Position numbers and translations under genes: made by a program
Shown here: positions 26,804 through 34,691 of the stretch, in pieces
Position numbering within the stretch: the first letter of the stretch is position 1
Layout: each line of letters begins with the position of its first letter
NCBI RefSeq assembly: GCF_001315015.1
Contig: NZ_CP012914.1
Coordinates: 1,054,001 to 1,118,000 of the forward strand
Direction: 5' to 3'
Source of the DNA: Azospirillum brasilense
Lineage (GTDB): Bacteria > Pseudomonadota > Alphaproteobacteria > Azospirillales > Azospirillaceae
Length of the DNA stretch: 64,000 bases
Notes under the pieces: model-generated
Told to the model about the DNA's origin: nothing
The model's database searches: none
The model's input: the letters and a program-made list of their open reading frames with translations, nothing else

Positions 26804-26944
26804 TCGCCTCTCCATGACCTCCCCCTCCCGCCGCGGGCCGTGTAAGGTTGCGCGGCGCCCCGCTTCTGGGTATCACCCGGCCGAAGGGACGGCGACCCGC
26901 CGCCCTCGCGGCCGACCTGTGCAGCGTTTCAACGGACGGCAAGC

Positions 26945-27610
26945 ATGACGACATCCGATTCCGGCCCGCCACGCTTTCCCAAGGGCGAGGCTCCCAAGGG
27001 CATCGCCGGGGCCATCGACGGCGATCTGGAGCCTTGCTGGCTGTGCGGCCGTTCGGTCGCGGCGCGCGCGATGTTCTGTCATTCCTGCGGCGCGGTGCAG
27101 GCGCCGCGCGCGCTCGACCATTTCACCCGGCTGGGGCTGGAGCGCCGCTTCGACATTGAGCCGGAGGCTCTGGCCCGCCAGCACGCCGGCTTTTCCCGCG
27201 CCATGGACCCGGAGCGCTTCGCGGCGCGCGGCGCGCGGCAGCAGGCCAACGCCCGCGCCCAGGCCGACGCGCTGGGCGAAGCCTATGAGACGCTGCACGA
27301 CCCGGTGCGCCGCGCCCGCTATCTGCTGGACCTGCTGGACGCCCCCGCCGCCGTCCTGTCCGCCGAGGAGGACGAGGAGGTGACCGCGCTCGTCGACCGG
27401 CTCGACGGCGTCCCGGACGCCGCCGCGGTGGACCGGCTTGCCCAGGACATCGGGCAACGCGTGGAAAGTTGCATCAAGTATCTTGCCATTGCCTTCCGCA
27501 ACGGGCAGACCGACAACGCCGCGCGCATCCTCGCGCGGCTGGAGCGGTTGGAAGTGTTGGCGGCCGAATCCCGGACGCGGCGTTCCGGCCTTGCTCCGAA
27601 GTCACCCTAA
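26945..27610 (+). CDS. hscB: Fe-S biogenesis J-domain co-chaperone HscB with degenerate HPD motif
   Basis: 221-residue co-chaperone that normally hands the IscU scaffold to the Hsp70 HscA. An N-terminal zinc site is formed by Cys31, 34, 45 and 48 (C-x2-C-x10-C-x2-C), a feature of the longer HscB forms. The J domain follows (DHFTRLGLERRFDIEPEALARQ to YETLHDPVRRARYLL), and the C-terminal HSCB helices are present. At the position of the essential HPD tripeptide the sequence reads DPE (residues 88-90, GAC CCG GAG), so the histidine needed to stimulate ATPase is missing. hscA and iscU are not adjacent. There are 141 bases to the desulfurase gene upstream. Confidence 0.87.
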   Translation: MTTSDSGPPRFPKGEAPKGIAGAIDGDLEPCWLCGRSVAARAMFCHSCGAVQAPRALDHFTRLGLERRFDIEPEALARQHAGFSRAMDPERFAARGARQQANARAQADALGEAYETLHDPVRRARYLLDLLDAPAAVLSAEEDEEVTALVDRLDGVPDAAAVDRLAQDIGQRVESCIKYLAIAFRNGQTDNAARILARLERLEVLAAESRTRRSGLAPKSP

Positions 27611-27655
27611 CCATTGCCACCGCACACCGACGCCTTTGTTCAGGAGAGCACCCCA

Positions 27656-27985
27656 ATGCCCAAGATGACCTTCATCGAGCCGAACGGCACCCGCCACGAG
27701 GTGGACGCCCCGCTCGGCCTGTCCGTGCTCGAGGTCGCGCACAAGCACGGCCTGGACCTGGAAGGCGCCTGCGAGGGCTCGCTCGCCTGCTCGACCTGCC
27801 ACGTCATCGTGGAGCCGGAGTGGTTCGACGTGCTGAACGAGGCCTCGGAGGACGAGGAGGACATGCTCGACCTCGCCTTCGGCCTGACGAAGACCTCGCG
27901 CCTGGGCTGCCAGATCATCATCAGCGAGGAACTGGACGGTCTGGCCGTGCGCCTTCCCGGCGGCACCAACAACGCCATGCGCTGA
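27656..27985 (+). CDS. fdx: ISC-type 2Fe-2S ferredoxin
   Basis: 109-residue adrenodoxin-like ferredoxin that donates electrons for Fe-S cluster assembly. Cluster ligands are Cys39, Cys45, Cys48 and Cys85 (C-x5-C-x2-C-x36-C) in [14 protein letters not shown] and LGCQI. The acidic [12 protein letters not shown] stretch between them is the usual partner-docking face. The start ATG at 27656 has AGGAGAG eight bases upstream. It lies 45 bases after hscB and 139 bases before mnmA. Confidence 0.95.
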   Translation: MPKMTFIEPNGTRHEVDAPLGLSVLEVAHKHGLDLEGACEGSLACSTCHVIVEPEWFDVLNEASEDEEDMLDLAFGLTKTSRLGCQIIISEELDGLAVRLPGGTNNAMR

Positions 27986-28124
27986 CCTGCCGCCGCGGCG
28001 CCTTGCGGGGCTGCCACGGCTTGAACCCGCCACCGGGAAACCGGCGCGCCGCCCCCGTCGCGGGGCTGGAGCGCACCGGTTCTCCGGTGGTGAATTTTTT
28101 GGGAACCAGCCCATATAGGGCGCC

Positions 28125-29258
28125 ATGATCTCCTACGCCAACTCCCTCGGCATCGCCAAGCGTCCCCAGGACACCCGGGTGGTCGTCGCCATGTCCGGCG
28201 GCGTCGACTCCTCCGTCACCGCCGCCGTTCTGCGGGAGGAGGGTTACGACGTGGTCGGCATCACACTCCAGCTCTACGACCATGGCATCGCCCTGCAGAA
28301 GCCGGGCGCCTGCTGCGCCGGGCAGGACATCTACGACGCCCGGCAGGTCGCCGACCGCATCGGCATCCCGCACTATGTGCTGGATTACGAGGGCAAGTTC
28401 TCCCAGGACGTGATCGACGACTTCGCCGACACCTATCTGCGCGGCGAGACGCCGATCCCCTGCGTGCGCTGCAACCAGCGGGTCAAGTTCCGCGACCTGC
28501 TGAACACCGCCCGCGACCTCGGCGCCGATGCGCTGGCGACCGGCCATTACGTGCGCCGCGTCCAGGGGGCGGCGGGGGCGGAACTGCACCGCGCCATCGA
28601 TCCCGGCCGCGACCAGAGCTACTTCCTGTTTGCCACGACGCGCGAGCAGCTGGAGTTCCTGCGCTTCCCGCTGGGCGGCCTGACCAAGCCGGAGACCCGC
28701 GCCCTGGCCGAGCGCCATGGGCTGGAGGTGGCGGCCAAGCCGGACAGCCAGGACATCTGCTTCGTCCCCAACGGCTCCTACGCCGACGTGGTGGCCAAGC
28801 TGCGCCCCGGTTCGGTCGAGCCCGGCGACATCGTCCATGTCGACGGGCGCGTCCTGGGCCGCCACCGCGGCGTGGTCCATTACACGGTGGGCCAGCGCAA
28901 GGGGTTGGGCATCGGCGGCATCCGGGGCGAGGAGGAGCCGCTGTTCGTCGTGCGCCTGGAGCCCGGCCAGCGCCGCGTCGTCGTCGGCCCGCGCCGCGAG
29001 CTGGCGCGCCGCGTGGTGACGATCCGCGAGGTGAACTGGCTCGGCCCCGCCCTGGCCCCCGGCGAGGGGCTGGAGGTCGAGGTGAAGCTCCGCTCCGCCC
29101 AGCCGTCGGCCCCGGCGGTGTGGCGGCTGGGTGCGGACGGCACCGCGCAGGCCGAACTGCACGAGCCGCAATACGGCGTGGCGCCCGGCCAAGCCTGCGT
29201 CGTTTACCAGGGCGACCGGGTGCTGGGCGGCGGCTGGATCGCCGGAACAGGGGCCTGA
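28125..29258 (+). CDS. mnmA: tRNA-specific 2-thiouridylase MnmA
   Basis: Introduces sulfur at C2 of the wobble uridine of tRNA-Lys, -Glu and -Gln, using sulfur relayed from a cysteine desulfurase. 377 residues. The PP-loop [12 protein letters not shown] (residues 22-33) activates the tRNA with ATP; the thiolating pair is Cys116 ([10 protein letters not shown]) and Cys212 ([10 protein letters not shown]). [10 protein letters not shown] is the tRNA-binding strand near residue 253, and the C-terminal beta-barrel is complete. The nearby desulfurase and ferredoxin make a sulfur-relay context. The ATG at 28125 is the only convincing start. Confidence 0.95.
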   Translation: MISYANSLGIAKRPQDTRVVVAMSGGVDSSVTAAVLREEGYDVVGITLQLYDHGIALQKPGACCAGQDIYDARQVADRIGIPHYVLDYEGKFSQDVIDDFADTYLRGETPIPCVRCNQRVKFRDLLNTARDLGADALATGHYVRRVQGAAGAELHRAIDPGRDQSYFLFATTREQLEFLRFPLGGLTKPETRALAERHGLEVAAKPDSQDICFVPNGSYADVVAKLRPGSVEPGDIVHVDGRVLGRHRGVVHYTVGQRKGLGIGGIRGEEEPLFVVRLEPGQRRVVVGPRRELARRVVTIREVNWLGPALAPGEGLEVEVKLRSAQPSAPAVWRLGADGTAQAELHEPQYGVAPGQACVVYQGDRVLGGGWIAGTGA

Positions 29259-29289
29259 CGAAAACTTCGCAAAAAGTGAAATTTCAGCG

Positions 29290-29318
29290 TTGACACCCCG
29301 GCCCCCCTGGAATACATA
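29290..29318 (+). promoter_or_regulatory. Strong sigma-70 promoter for tRNA-Met
   Basis: -35 TTGACA (29290-29295) and -10 TACATA (29313-29318) are spaced by 17 bases. The -35 is perfect. Transcription would begin near 29325, about 65 bases before the mature tRNA. Confidence 0.7.
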
Positions 29319-29389
29319 AGCGGCCCCGGCACGAACCGCGGCGGCCAACACCGAAACGGACCGCGCCGGGAGATGATGGTAAGCACGAT

Positions 29390-29464
29390 GGCAGCGTAGC
29401 TCAGTGGTAGAGCAGGGGAATCATAATCCCTTGGTCGGGGGTTCAAATCCCTCCGCTGCTACCA
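29390..29464 (+). tRNA. tRNA-Met (CAT), elongator type
   Basis: 75 nt including an encoded CCA. The acceptor stem GGCAGCG pairs with CGCTGCT (G1-U72 wobble), the D arm is GCTC-AGTGGTA-GAGC, the anticodon stem GGGGA/TCCCT holds the loop ATCATAA with anticodon CAT, and the T arm has TTCAAAT. Pairing at position 1 and the AATCATAATCC context fit elongator Met rather than initiator, which would have an unpaired first position; a lysidine tRNA-Ile2 is possible but less likely. Confidence 0.9.
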
Positions 29465-29469
29465 TCATG

Positions 29470-29507
29470 AAGGCCGGTCAATCCAATGGGTTGGCTGGCC
29501 TTTTTCA
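29470..29507 (+). terminator. Rho-independent terminator after tRNA-Met
   Basis: AAGGCCGGTCAA pairs with TTGGCTGGCCTT (12 bp, two G-U) around a 9-base loop, followed by TTTTTCATTT. It begins six bases after the tRNA. Confidence 0.8.
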
Positions 29508-29509
29508 TT

Positions 29510-29899
29510 TCTCAAGTACGACTCTTCATGCCAAGTTAGACATTCAGTCGGGCATCACAGGTTGCCGGGCTGTTCCCGAAATGCGCCCGCCGTTTCACTT
29601 TTCCGGGTGTCCTCCAGCTTCGTAATGTCCGCCGTCCACTGATCAGGTGCAGCCTGAATGTCGCGGTCACTCGTATGGCTTCTTCGCTGTGCCTTCCTGC
29701 ATGGTTTAGGCGGTTCCACGCGCGCTTGTGCTGGCTCATCCAGCACCGACAATATGGGCTTCGGAGCGGAGCGGTCTGAAGGAACTGCGCGAGCATGTCG
29801 CGCCGGGCAGCGGGTGGCGTCGGGGTTGCCGTTCGAGTAGGGTTGGCGAGCGGGCACATGCCGCCACCGCTCCCCGGAAATCGAGACCCTCATCCCACC
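29510..29899. other. Gene-free stretch between tRNA-Met and the TPR gene
   Basis: About 390 bases with no convincing gene on either strand. The only structure seen is a minus-strand reading at 29555-29700 that contains the text DQWTADITKL, reminiscent of the integrase-core start of IS3-type transposases. Codon usage is less GC-biased than in neighbouring genes. Confidence 0.5.
29555..29700 (-). pseudogene. Possible remnant of an IS3-type transposase
   Basis: A short minus-strand frame reads ...AQRRSHTSDRDIQAAPDQ then WTADITKLEDTRKSE and stops at 29555. The block PDQ-WTADITKL resembles the PNQVWSWDITKL text that opens the DDE catalytic core in some IS3-family transposases, but everything downstream of it is lost and no terminal inverted repeats are seen. 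It sits 90 bases after a tRNA gene, a usual landing site for mobile DNA. The match is short and may be chance. Confidence 0.25.
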
Positions 29900-31555
29900 A
29901 TGAGCGCCAAGACGAACCTGCAAGCTGCGTTGGCCAAGCATATGGCTGGGGATCTGCGTGGTGCCGAGGCGCTGTACCGGGACATGATCCGCCACTATCC
30001 CCGCGCCCCCGAGACACGGCATGCGCATGGCAACCTTGGCGCCATCCATCTGGTCGAAGGACAGCTGGAACAAGCGGAGCAAAGCCTGCGTGCGGCCCTG
30101 CGGCTTGCGCCCAACGACCCCGGCGTGCTCGGCAACCTCGGGCTTGCGCTTCGTGGGCGTGGCCGTCTCGACGAGGCGGTGTCGTGCCATCGCAAGGCGC
30201 TCAATGGCGCGCCAACCTCCGCCAACGCGCTCAACAATCTGGGCGTGTCGTTGACGGAGCGCGGCGACGCGGAGGAGGCCATCGCCTGCTTCGAGCGGCT
30301 TCTCGGCCTGACGCCGGGCGCCCCCGACGCTTTGTTCAACCTCGGCGTCGCGTTCGAGCGGGCGAACCGGCTCGAGGAGGCCGCCCGCCGCTACCGCGAG
30401 GTTCTGGACGAGGTGCCAGGACACAGGGGCGCGCTGAACAACCTGGGCAATACGCTGGGTGAACTCGGCGCTGTGGACGAGGCGCTGGATTGTTACGGTC
30501 GCGCGTTGTCCCTCGATCCCGGGAACGCCGACGCCCATTGGAATCGCGCGCTGACGCGGCTGCTGCTCGGCGATTTCGCGAATGGATGGCGGGAGTTCGA
30601 ATGGCGCTGGAAAGCGCCGGCCATGCAAAACCAGCGTCGCCGGTTCGACCGGCCGGCGTGGGACGGTGGGCCGCTGATCGGCCGGACCATCCTTCTCCAT
30701 GCCGAACAGGGGCTTGGCGATACGCTCCAGTTCCTGCGCTTTGTGCCTCTGGTGCGGGAAGCGGGGCCGACACGTGTCCTGCTGGAGGTCCAGCCGCCCC
30801 TTCTGTCCCTCTTGCGCGCGTCTCCAGCCGTCGATGGTGTGGAGGTGATCCCGCGCGCCGCCGACTTCCCGGGCGGGAGCACCCTGCCGCCCTTCGACGT
30901 GCACGCGCCGTTGATGAGCCTGCCGTTGCTGCTGAACCGCGGCCTTCCCGCCGCGCCGGCCGTCCCCATGCTGCGGGCATCGGAAGCCGCGACGACCATC
31001 TGGACGGATCGTCTGGCTGCCGTGGCGCCGAACGCCCGGATTCGTTGCGGCCTCGTGTGGGCCGGACGACGCGAGCACGCCAACGACCGCCGTCGCTCGC
31101 TTCCTCTTGCCGCCCTCGCGCCGCTTCGGGAGGTGCCCGGTGTTCAGCTGGTGTCCTTGCAGGTCGGCCCGGCGGCGGCCGATCTGGCGTCCTGGCCTGA
31201 AGCCTCCTTCGACGCTTCGCCCCTCTTGACCGACTTCGCGGCGACGGCGGCGGCTCTGGCGTCGATCGACCTCGTCATCACCGTGGACACCGCCGTGGCG
31301 CATCTGGCTGGCAGCCTGGGCAGGCCGACCTGGGTGCTGCTGCCCTTCGCCCCCGACTGGCGCTGGATGCTCGGACGCACGGACAGCCCCTGGTACCCGA
31401 CGGTCCGCCTGTTCCGGCAAAGCCGTGTGGGCGACTGGTCCGGCCCCGTGTCTGAAGTCGTCCGGGAACTGCAACGACTTGCCGATGGGCGGGGCGCTCC
31501 TCAATCCTCGGTCAACGCGTGCGCCATCGCGTCCTGCAACGGCGCCAGCACGTAA
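29900..31555 (+). CDS. TPR-repeat protein with glycosyltransferase-like C-terminal domain
   Basis: 551 residues from the ATG at 29900. Residues ~1-235 are six tetratricopeptide repeats (for example HGNLGAIHLVEGQLEQAEQSLRA, NLGVSLTERGDAEEAIACFE, NNLGNTLGELGAVDEALDCYG). The C-terminal half begins ILLHAEQGLGDTLQFLRFVPL and has HLAGSLGRPTWVLLPFAPDWRWM near its end, the pattern of GT9/ADP-heptosyltransferase-like or OGT-like TPR glycosyltransferases common in Azospirillum and Magnetospirillum relatives. It could glycosylate protein or capsule; the acceptor is unknown. Its last 55 bases overlap the 3' end of the HlyD gene on the other strand, which is unusual. Confidence 0.75.
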   Translation: MSAKTNLQAALAKHMAGDLRGAEALYRDMIRHYPRAPETRHAHGNLGAIHLVEGQLEQAEQSLRAALRLAPNDPGVLGNLGLALRGRGRLDEAVSCHRKALNGAPTSANALNNLGVSLTERGDAEEAIACFERLLGLTPGAPDALFNLGVAFERANRLEEAARRYREVLDEVPGHRGALNNLGNTLGELGAVDEALDCYGRALSLDPGNADAHWNRALTRLLLGDFANGWREFEWRWKAPAMQNQRRRFDRPAWDGGPLIGRTILLHAEQGLGDTLQFLRFVPLVREAGPTRVLLEVQPPLLSLLRASPAVDGVEVIPRAADFPGGSTLPPFDVHAPLMSLPLLLNRGLPAAPAVPMLRASEAATTIWTDRLAAVAPNARIRCGLVWAGRREHANDRRRSLPLAALAPLREVPGVQLVSLQVGPAAADLASWPEASFDASPLLTDFAATAAALASIDLVITVDTAVAHLAGSLGRPTWVLLPFAPDWRWMLGRTDSPWYPTVRLFRQSRVGDWSGPVSEVVRELQRLADGRGAPQSSVNACAIASCNGAST

Positions 31556-32838
31556 TCGATGGCCCGGCGCTGGCCGGTCGCGATCAGCACGTCGGCCGGC
31601 ATGCCCGGATGCAGGGCCGCCGGGCCGAGGCGGTTCAGCGCGCCGGGCAGGGGGCGGACGCGGGCCACGAAGTAGGGGGCATGGGTCGTCGGGTCGGTCA
31701 GGCGGTCGGCGGAGACGTCCACCACGGTGGCGTCGATCGACGGGGTGCGGCGCGGCTTGAAGGCGCTGAGGCGGACCTGCGCGGTCTGGCCAGCCTTCAC
31801 CACGTCGATGTCCAGAGGGTCGATCCGCGCCTCGATGGTCGGCGGGCCGCTGTCCGGAACGATGTCCATCAGCGGCTCGCCCGGCTTCACCACGCCGCCC
31901 ACGGTGAACACCATCAGACCGACCACGCGGCCGGGGACGGGGGCGCGGATCTCCGTGCGCTCCACCGCGTCGCGGGCGGCCTTCAGGCGGGCGGCGGTCT
32001 GGTCCAGGGCGTTCTGCGCCTCTTCCATCTCCCCGGCGATCTCGGAGCGGCGGGCCGTCTCCTTGGCGTGGAGCTGGGTGTCGGCGACCGTCACCGCTTG
32101 CTCGGCCAGCAGGGCGCGAGCGTGGGATTGATCGCGGGTGCCGGCCAGGTCGGCCATGGCGCGCTTCAGCGACAGGACCCGCAGCTTGCGCTCCAGACCC
32201 TTGTTGAAGAGATCGAGCACGCCGGCCAGTTCCTCCTCGATGTAGACGATCTGCTCGGCCGCCGCGCGCTCCTGGGCGCGGTGGGCAGTCACCTCGCGCT
32301 CGGCCTGGAGGCGCTGCTCGCGCAGCACGGCCATGTCGCCGTCATGGCGGGTCCAGCGGGCGGCGAACAACTGTTGCTGCACGGCCAGGGCGCGCCGGGC
32401 GGCAGCGCTCCCATCCACCAACTCCGCCGGGACGGAAAAGGCGCGCTGCCCGGCGTATTCGGCGCGCAGGCGGGCCATGCGGACCAGGGCGGCGGCCTGC
32501 TCGTTCGTCAGCTCCTCCAGGGTGGCGCGGCTCTGCGTCCCTTCCAGCCGGAGCAGGGTCTGGCCGGCGGCCACCGTATCGCCGTCGCGCACCGCCAGTT
32601 CGGCGACGATGCCTCCTTCCAGATGCTGGATGGTCTTGCGGTTGCCGTCCACCACCACCGTGCCCGGCGCGTGGGCGGCGCTGTCCAGCGGGGCGAGGAA
32701 CCCCCAGCCGAGCCCGGCGCCCAGCGCCAGGGCGATCACCGCGCAGCCCGCCCGCACGGCTCCGCCAATGGAGGGCTCGGCGCGGCGCGGTTCCGCCGGA
32801 ATGGCGCTTCGGCCCAGCAGCGTGTCGGTCGTCGTCAT
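31501..32838 (-). CDS. HlyD-family membrane-fusion protein of a type I secretion system
   Basis: 445 residues from the ATG at 32838, supported by a GGAGA site eight bases upstream. It has one membrane segment (residues ~29-50, VIALALGAGLGWGFLAPL), a lipoyl-like half (GTVVVDGNRKTIQHLEGGIV), a long coiled-coil hairpin (residues ~110-270), the second lipoyl half (RAPVPGRVVGLMVFTVGGVVKPGEPLMDIVP) and a beta-barrel C-terminus. This is the PrtE/HlyD type that links an ABC exporter to TolC. Third gene of the RTX-ABC-HlyD operon, 14 bases after the ABC stop. No TolC is in the window, so the outer-membrane channel is encoded elsewhere. Confidence 0.92.
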   Translation of the reverse strand: MTTTDTLLGRSAIPAEPRRAEPSIGGAVRAGCAVIALALGAGLGWGFLAPLDSAAHAPGTVVVDGNRKTIQHLEGGIVAELAVRDGDTVAAGQTLLRLEGTQSRATLEELTNEQAAALVRMARLRAEYAGQRAFSVPAELVDGSAAARRALAVQQQLFAARWTRHDGDMAVLREQRLQAEREVTAHRAQERAAAEQIVYIEEELAGVLDLFNKGLERKLRVLSLKRAMADLAGTRDQSHARALLAEQAVTVADTQLHAKETARRSEIAGEMEEAQNALDQTAARLKAARDAVERTEIRAPVPGRVVGLMVFTVGGVVKPGEPLMDIVPDSGPPTIEARIDPLDIDVVKAGQTAQVRLSAFKPRRTPSIDATVVDVSADRLTDPTTHAPYFVARVRPLPGALNRLGPAALHPGMPADVLIATGQRRAIDYVLAPLQDAMAHALTED

Positions 32839-32852
32839 CTCGATGTCTCCAA

Positions 32853-34610
32853 TCAAGGGGTGGCGGCAGCGGCGGCCGGCTGCGGGGTGGTGGTTCCCAG
32901 CCGCCGGACCATCTCGGCCCGCGTCGCGGTCTGGTCGATCATGCCGTCGCGCAGCACGACGATGCGGTCCACCGCGTCGAGGACGCAGCGGCGGTGGGCG
33001 ATCACCACCACCGCGGCGCCGCCGGCCTTGGCCTCGGCGATGGCGCGCAGGAGCGCCGCCTCGCCGGCCTGGTCCAGGTTCGCGTTGGGCTCGTCGAGAA
33101 CGAGCAGGCGGGGGTCGCCGTAGAGGGCGCGGGCGAGCGCGATGCGCTGCCTCTGCCCGCCGGAGAGCAGGGCGCCGCCCTCGCCGATCGCCGTCCGGTA
33201 GCCGTCGGGGAGGCGGCCGATCATCTCATGCACGCCGGCCCGCCGCGCCGCCGCGGTGACCAGCGCCGGGTCGGGCTCGCCCAGCCGGGCGATGGCGTCC
33301 TCCACGGTGTCGCCGAGCAGGCCAACGCCTTGCGGCAGGTAGCCGACATGACGGCCGCAGTCGTCGCGGTGCCAGCGCCACACATTGTGACCGTCGAGGT
33401 AGACGCCACCCTGGGTCGGCTCCAGCACGCCGACCAGCAGCCGGGCCAGCGTCGACTTGCCCGCCGCCGAGGGGCCGACGATGCCCACCGCCTCGCCCGG
33501 CTCCACCGAGAAGGAGAGGCCGCGCAGCGTCGGACGGTCCGACCCCGGCGGGACGTAGGTTACGCGGTCCAGCAGCAGAGGACCGCTGGGGCGGGGCAGG
33601 GGGACGCCCGGCGCGGGCGCCGCGTCCGCCGTGAACAGGCCGCGCAGGCGGCGCAGGCTTTCGCGGGCCGAGGACCAGTTGCGCCAGGAGTCGATCAACT
33701 GCTCGAAGGGCGCCAGCGCGCGGCCCATCAGGATCGAGGCGGCCAGCATGCTGCCCGGTGACACCTGCCGGTCCAGAACCAGCATCGTTCCGGCGGCGAG
33801 GATCGCCACCTGGGCGGTCATCCGGCAGACCTTGGCGAGGGAGGCGACGGCCTGCGCCCGTCCCGCGGTCCGGTTGACCAGCCGCAGATGGTCGTCCTGG
33901 ACCGCCTGCCAGCGGCGGCGCAGATTGCCCATCATGCCCATGGCGGCGACGGCCTCCACGCCGTGCGACGCCGCCTCGACCTCGGCGCCATGGCGGCACA
34001 GGGCGCGGTTGGCCTCCGCCGCACCCGGCATGGTCAGCATCCGGCCGAGCAGGCTCACCCCGACCAGACAGAGGATGCTGCCGCCGCAGACGAGGCCGTA
34101 GAGCGGGTGGATCAGCGTCAGGAACAGCAGGAAGACGAGGCTGAGCGCGGCGTCGAGCGGCGCGGTGAGGCTCGGCCCGGAGAGGAACTGGCGCAGCTCG
34201 TTGAGGTCGCGCAGCACCTGGGACGGGCGGCTGGCGCCGCCGCGCAGCAGGCCGCCCATCGACGCCTCCAGCGCGTCCATGGTCAGGCTGCGCGCCGCGA
34301 GATGCCCCATGGCCTGGGTCAGCCGCCCGCGGATCGCCTCGACCAGCCCGAACACGGCGAAGCAGCCCAGCGCCAGCAGCGACAGGGCCACCAGGGTCTC
34401 CACGCTGCGGCTGCCCAGCACGCGGTCGTAGACCTGCATCGTGTAGAGCGGCATCGCCAGCTGGATGAGGGCGAGAAAGACGCTGAACCCGCCCGCGGCG
34501 GCGAGGCCGGTGGTGATGCGCCGGCGGATCGCGCGCAGGGCCGGTGGGTGGGCCGATGGGTGGGCGGATGGGCCGGTGGATGGGCTGCGGCGGGATTCCC
34601 GTGCGGCCAT
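32853..34610 (-). CDS. Type I secretion ABC transporter (PrtD-like)
   Basis: 585-residue exporter with a fused permease and ATPase that drives one-step secretion of RTX proteins across both membranes. Membrane segments occupy residues ~30-290 (GGFSVFLALIQLAMPLYTMQ, ETLVALSLLALGCFAVFGLV). In the ATPase domain the Walker A GPSAAGKST is near residue 380, the signature LSGGQRQRIALARALYG near 482, Walker B LLVLDEPN near 502, and the H-loop VIAHRR near 540. It lacks the N-terminal C39 peptidase-like domain, as in PrtD/HasD. Residues 10-25 (GPSAHPSAHPPA) come from a 12-base tandem DNA repeat. It starts 81 bases after the RTX gene, with a hairpin between. Confidence 0.93.
   Translation of the reverse strand: MAARESRRSPSTGPSAHPSAHPPALRAIRRRITTGLAAAGGFSVFLALIQLAMPLYTMQVYDRVLGSRSVETLVALSLLALGCFAVFGLVEAIRGRLTQAMGHLAARSLTMDALEASMGGLLRGGASRPSQVLRDLNELRQFLSGPSLTAPLDAALSLVFLLFLTLIHPLYGLVCGGSILCLVGVSLLGRMLTMPGAAEANRALCRHGAEVEAASHGVEAVAAMGMMGNLRRRWQAVQDDHLRLVNRTAGRAQAVASLAKVCRMTAQVAILAAGTMLVLDRQVSPGSMLAASILMGRALAPFEQLIDSWRNWSSARESLRRLRGLFTADAAPAPGVPLPRPSGPLLLDRVTYVPPGSDRPTLRGLSFSVEPGEAVGIVGPSAAGKSTLARLLVGVLEPTQGGVYLDGHNVWRWHRDDCGRHVGYLPQGVGLLGDTVEDAIARLGEPDPALVTAAARRAGVHEMIGRLPDGYRTAIGEGGALLSGGQRQRIALARALYGDPRLLVLDEPNANLDQAGEAALLRAIAEAKAGGAAVVVIAHRRCVLDAVDRIVVLRDGMIDQTATRAEMVRRLGTTTPQPAAAAATP
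34541..34588. repeat. 12-base tandem repeat in the 5' end of the exporter gene
   Basis: GGGTGGGCCGAT, GGGTGGGCGGAT and a diverged third unit lie head to tail on the plus strand. They encode the HPSAHPSAHP run at the cytoplasmic N-terminus of the ABC protein. Multiples of 12 keep the frame, so copy number can vary without breaking the gene. Confidence 0.6.
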
Positions 34611-34645
34611 GGGAAGGGCGCTCCTGTCGTCCGGAGAAGGGAAAG

Positions 34646-34672
34646 GGGCGCGCCGGGAAGGACGGCGCGCCC
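34646..34672 (-). terminator. Intercistronic hairpin between RTX and ABC genes (attenuator candidate)
   Basis: A perfect 10-bp stem GGGCGCGCCG/CGGCGCGCCC with a 7-base loop lies just after the RTX stop. On the minus strand it is followed by CTTTCCCTTCTCC, a weak pyrimidine tract rather than a full T run. In RTX operons such leaky terminators set the cargo-to-exporter ratio. Confidence 0.55.
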
Positions 34673-34691
34673 GGGACCTCAGTCAGGCGGC

